From NCBI RefSeq assembly GCF_016892705.1, contig NZ_JAFEMB010000003.1, positions 62,001 to 126,000 on the forward strand: 64,000 bases of DNA, read 5' to 3'. Shown here piece after piece: positions 60,801 through 64,000 of this stretch (positions are counted from its first letter, which is position 1; every line of letters begins with the position of its first letter). The notes below the pieces were generated by a model. That model made no database searches. It had not been told where the DNA came from and was given only the letters and a program-made list of their open reading frames with translations. This DNA is from Microvirga pudoricolor. Its GTDB lineage: Bacteria > Pseudomonadota > Alphaproteobacteria > Rhizobiales > Beijerinckiaceae. Both the position numbers and the translations under genes were made by a program.

Positions 60801-61009
60801 ACCTTCTTGAACGGCGTACCGTCTGCGCCGACAAGCCAGGCCTTGACCCCGGAGAACTCTAGCCCGTCGGAGTTTGACTTCGTCTCAAGCCATGCCACGA
60901 TCATACTGCCGTCTGGCAGCAGGGCGGTCTTGGTTTGTGTGCTTGAGCGCCCATCAATGTCGGGTCCGACCATCTGATCGCTGGCCCAGGTCAAAATCTC
61001 ATTCGGCAT
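57854..61009 (-). CDS. Large RTX calcium-binding exoprotein
   Basis: A 1051-residue protein with no N-terminal signal, predicted to leave the cell by a type I system. Residues about 1-410 form repeated beta segments of the PDGSMIVAWLE / GNFAVVFTDG / DGRYTVTFQSG kind, possibly a propeller-like domain. Residues about 415-835 hold many GGxGxDxLxG nonapeptide units in several blocks. A Gly-Thr hinge (about 840-876, PGTGTGTDPGTGTG pattern) and a Thr-Pro stretch lead to a last RTX block (about 920-965). The C-terminal domain (about 970-1051) has FDTKAGPKNVDTIKGFS and ends in DLTHRDFLII, as in T1SS secretion signals. No transporter genes are adjacent. No enzymatic motif recognised. Confidence 0.9.
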   Translation of the reverse strand: MPNEILTWASDQMVGPDIDGRSSTQTKTALLPDGSMIVAWLETKSNSDGLEFSGVKAWLVGADGTPFKKVLDISRSSQSEIYQDIIAFDVIALDDANGQPNGQFAIGATSKYKENTIYRESVRTFVSVFDATGKELQHHPTAADSSLKSLHARDGSFVVKAEAWELPLFGSWKPTGKIFDHSFPNESAQVTKVTESLARSELDLGGERVVHTKLVSSGANTFQLKLGFADYQGETTRADVVVAPNLMGSATAKMTPLSTGNFAVVFTDGASHVYYGIYRPDGTTVLPPKVLHTASVSGLPRLDEISVSRLDDASFVVGFTDGLSPSGTYIGVNAYTAVIGDSGQIVQPATALPVASGDHPMKAPQVVGMGDGRYTVTFQSGDSGTSDVYTHIFDTRTAGINKEGTSAADQLLGTALDDTLKGGDGDDKILGAPGNDVLHGGAGADLLDGGAGWNIVSYADAPASEGVTVALFNMALNKGYAAGDTFKNIQEVQGSWGNDSLHGDKNDNRLLGGDGHDYFEAYEGKDFLSGGDGNDILNGGAGADTMIGGAGIDTVSYADSRSFVKVDLSDGQGKGGDAEGDLYYRPEDELETVTIENVIGSKYDDQIWGSDADNTLDGGLGNDTLTGGRGNDTYHVQAGDIVEEAANGGGSDTVIAKGGFSIAAFENVENLMAEVGSSGVTLTGNRHANIITGSDGADRLDGGGGDDVLRGGKGDDLYYVDSLSDLTIDTSGIDTIVTQLSSFSLVSHASIERLTTSGFEAVTFTGNDLDNTLTGGDGADKLDGGKGADSLIGGAGNDTYYIDNENDRIVETADGGYDVVYTSLKTTAGFEHVEKIHYVGPGTDPGTGTGTDPGTGTGTGTGTGTGTGTGTGTGTSPGGTTTTPTTPTPPVQTYAVAYVGTNKGGVAWAGGRDTMLLGGGGGDKLYGSSGHDRLYGKKGNDMLMGGAGKDAFIFDTKAGPKNVDTIKGFSTVDDTIELSKTVFKALGGKGGLKKAEFHIGPEATSNKHHVIYDRDKKAIYYDSNGSKDGGFVQIAKLNKAVDLTHRDFLII
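58381..58490. repeat. Low-complexity tandem repeat encoding the Gly-Thr hinge
   Basis: Inside the RTX gene, near-identical 6- and 12-base units (CCGGTACCGGTT / CCTGTGCCGGTA types) repeat in frame for about 110 bp. Such runs gain or lose units readily, always in multiples of three here, so the hinge length may vary between strains. Confidence 0.75.
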
Positions 61010-61069
61010 CGAAAGTCCTCAAAGGTTCGGCAGTCACAGATAGGAAAGCTGATCAATAACTTCCTTAAC

Positions 61070-61115
61070 GATATGACATAACGTTAACTGTGAATATGAC
61101 GATATTGTGTTCGCT
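61070..61115. promoter_or_regulatory. AT-rich control region of the RTX gene
   Basis: The 233-bp gap upstream of the RTX gene contains an AT-rich segment with the repeated word ATATGAC (61071 and 61094), ATAACGTTAA (palindromic core TAACGTTA) and GATATT. This is the only strongly AT-rich intergenic DNA in the last 15 kb. No exact promoter is claimed. Confidence 0.3.
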
Positions 61116-61242
61116 TGCCGAAGCGCGTCCACTCTCAGGGGTTTGGACGTGGACTTTCAGCGCGGGCAGCTAACTGCCACTAATCTTGGCTGTTCTCACG
61201 TTGCCCGTGATAGATGCTTGAGGGCGGGCTGTCGCCGGTCCC

Positions 61243-62502
61243 CTACGACCGAGACATGAAGCCCTCGGCGACGAGCGCCTTCACGGCCGCCAGCAATACC
61301 CGCGCGGCCGCGTCCGCGTCCTCGACGGTAATCGATTCCGCCGGGTTGTGGCTGACCCCGCCCCGGCAGCGCACGAACAGCATGGCGACGGGGCAGAGCG
61401 CCGCCACCGCGACGGCGTCGTGGCCCGCGCCAGAGGACAGGCGCAGGACCGGCAGGCCAAGGGAGGCGGTGGCGTCTTCCAGCCGCGCCATCAGGCCCGG
61501 ATCCATGGGCGTGGCGGGCGAGTCCATGAAGGGCTCGAGGGTGAGCCGCACCCCGCGCTTCGCCGCGATGGCCTCGCATTCGGCGGTGATGTCCTCCACC
61601 ATGGCGCGGCGCACGGCATCGTCGGGCGAGCGCGCGTCGATCGTGAAATCGACCCGCGCCGGGATCACGTTAATGGCGCCGGGCTGCACCTGCGCGACAC
61701 CCACCGTCGCCACCGTGTCGGTGCGCGTCGCGCCCGTGCGCTCCACCGCCACGATCATCTCGGCCACGGCCGCCAACGCGTCCCGGCGCATAGGCATGGG
61801 CACGGTGCCGGCATGGCCCGCCTCGCCGATCACATGGGCGCGGGCGCGGGTGATGCCGTTGATGGCGGACACGACCCCCACCGGCAGGTTCTCGGCCTCC
61901 AGGAGCGGTCCCTGCTCGATATGGACCTCCAGGTAGCCGCGATAGCGCTCCGGGTCACGGGCGATGGCCGCAATGCCCTCGGGAGAGCCGCCGAAATCCA
62001 CCAGCGCGTCGCGCAAGGAAATCCCGTCCGCGTCCCGGCCGTCGAGCCAGGCGGGGTCGTAGCGGCCCGACAGGGCGTAAGAGGTCGAGAGATTCGTGGG
62101 AAAGCGCGCGTTCTCCTCGTCCCCGAAGGCCACGATCTCGATGGGGCAGGCCGGCACGATGCCGTCCCGCCGCAGGGCTTCCGCCACCACGATGCCGAGC
62201 ACCACGCCGAGATTACCGTCGAAGCGGCCCGCGTCGATCACGCTGTCGATGTGCGAGCCGATGAGAAGGGCCGGCGCATCCGGGTCCGCTCCTTCGAGCC
62301 GCCCGGCCACGGAGCCGAGCGCGTCGATATGCGCGTTAAGGCCTGCCTCCCGCATCATAGCGAGGGTCGTCTCGGCGGCGGCCCGGTGAGCCCCCGAGAG
62401 ATAGAGACGCGTGATGCGGCCGGGCTCGTCCGTATGGCGGGCGAGCGCCTCGATCAGCGCCATGACGCGGTGGCCGAGAACGAGGTCGGAAGACGTGGCC
62501 AT
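61243..62502 (-). CDS. M20 family amidase (N-carbamoyl-amino acid hydrolase / allantoate amidohydrolase type)
   Basis: A 419-residue zinc hydrolase of the hydantoinase/carbamoylase branch. Metal and catalytic residues are in LLIGSHIDSVIDAGRFDGNLGVVLG (about residues 78-102), FGDEENARFPTNLSTSYALSGRYD (about 124-147), YLEVHIEQGPLLEAENLPVGVV (about 188-209), SSGAGHDAVAVAALCPVAMLFV (about 356-377) and GGVSHNPAESI (about 381-391). It would release ammonia/CO2 from N-carbamoyl amino acids or allantoate; no hydantoinase or allantoinase gene is nearby to decide. Single gene, 64 nt downstream of the reductase gene. Confidence 0.9.
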   Translation of the reverse strand: MATSSDLVLGHRVMALIEALARHTDEPGRITRLYLSGAHRAAAETTLAMMREAGLNAHIDALGSVAGRLEGADPDAPALLIGSHIDSVIDAGRFDGNLGVVLGIVVAEALRRDGIVPACPIEIVAFGDEENARFPTNLSTSYALSGRYDPAWLDGRDADGISLRDALVDFGGSPEGIAAIARDPERYRGYLEVHIEQGPLLEAENLPVGVVSAINGITRARAHVIGEAGHAGTVPMPMRRDALAAVAEMIVAVERTGATRTDTVATVGVAQVQPGAINVIPARVDFTIDARSPDDAVRRAMVEDITAECEAIAAKRGVRLTLEPFMDSPATPMDPGLMARLEDATASLGLPVLRLSSGAGHDAVAVAALCPVAMLFVRCRGGVSHNPAESITVEDADAAARVLLAAVKALVAEGFMSRS

Positions 62503-62566
62503 GGGGCGCCTCTTTCAGCAAGACGCCCGCCTCATGTTGGGGCGGGCGATGATCTTGGATCCTGTC

Positions 62567-63995
<1,429 letters not shown>

Positions 63996-64000
63996 GAAGA

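Overview
The window is GC-rich bacterial chromosome, densely packed, with no rRNA, tRNA, CRISPR array, phage or insertion sequence that I could recognise. Gene content (TRAP and ABC sugar uptake, an alpha-type inositol regulon, ALDH7/lysine dehydrogenase, RTX-type exoprotein) and the families of intergenic palindromes point to a soil or plant-associated alphaproteobacterium of the order Hyphomicrobiales. Methylobacteriaceae/Microvirga-like is my best guess, as inference only. Most of the window is catabolic and transport gene sets, each with its own regulator.

Layout. 27-11159: a sugar or sugar-acid locus that looks like the non-phosphorylative (L-fucose type) route. A five-gene minus-strand operon holds lactonase, SDR, aldo/keto reductase, FucU-like mutarotase and zinc dehydrogenase. 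A divergent plus-strand pair holds a DenD-like dehydrogenase and an SDR. A minus-strand set holds a GntR/FCD regulator, TRAP DctQ-DctM-DctP and an enolase-superfamily dehydratase. 11294-11831: two small unknown genes. 11957-24865: a nearly complete myo-inositol regulon (iolB, iolE, iolD, an iolC fused to a DUF2090 aldolase, divergent iolG, a GNAT gene, an RpiR regulator, an inositol-type ABC transporter and a second MocA-type oxidoreductase). Exact GGAA-N6-TTCC operators lie in both divergent control regions. 24905-40111: mixed housekeeping and transport genes (recQ, HI0933 flavoprotein, CAP lipoprotein, SLC13 permease, DMT exporter, a RibA with a degenerate RibB-like N-terminus, lactate permease, an M20 peptidase and an O-antigen-ligase-like membrane protein). 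39221-44439: valine/isobutyrate degradation (mmsB, small membrane protein, acyl-CoA dehydrogenase, mmsA) with a divergent LysR. MmsA could also supply the last step of the inositol pathway. 44505-45968: a small secreted protein and transaldolase. 46148-49490: lysine catabolism (lysine 6-dehydrogenase type enzyme plus ALDH7 aminoadipate-semialdehyde dehydrogenase) with a divergent Lrp regulator whose start region carries a perfect palindrome. 50437-54790: ugpBAEC glycerol-3-phosphate ABC transporter preceded by three tandem PhoB half-sites. 54838-57793: a methyltransferase, a histidine-ammonia-lyase-like enzyme and a GNAT. 57854-61009: a 1051-residue RTX calcium-binding exoprotein. 61243-63995: a carbamoylase-type M20 hydrolase, then a type-2 ferredoxin-NADP reductase and a [2Fe-2S] ferredoxin.

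Structure beyond genes. Four intergenic copies (one nested inside a fifth) of a roughly 113-bp composite palindrome have internal hairpin arms that change sequence while keeping pairing. Other structured elements lie at 6061-6250 and 46039-46132. Several intrinsic terminators are clear, including hairpins placed between binding-protein and permease genes. I did not find a wholly new defence or mobile system. The most promising unusual items are the covarying composite repeats, the RibA with a decayed partner domain, the sugar-acid locus whose substrate is not settled, and the RTX protein with a low-complexity Gly-Thr hinge.
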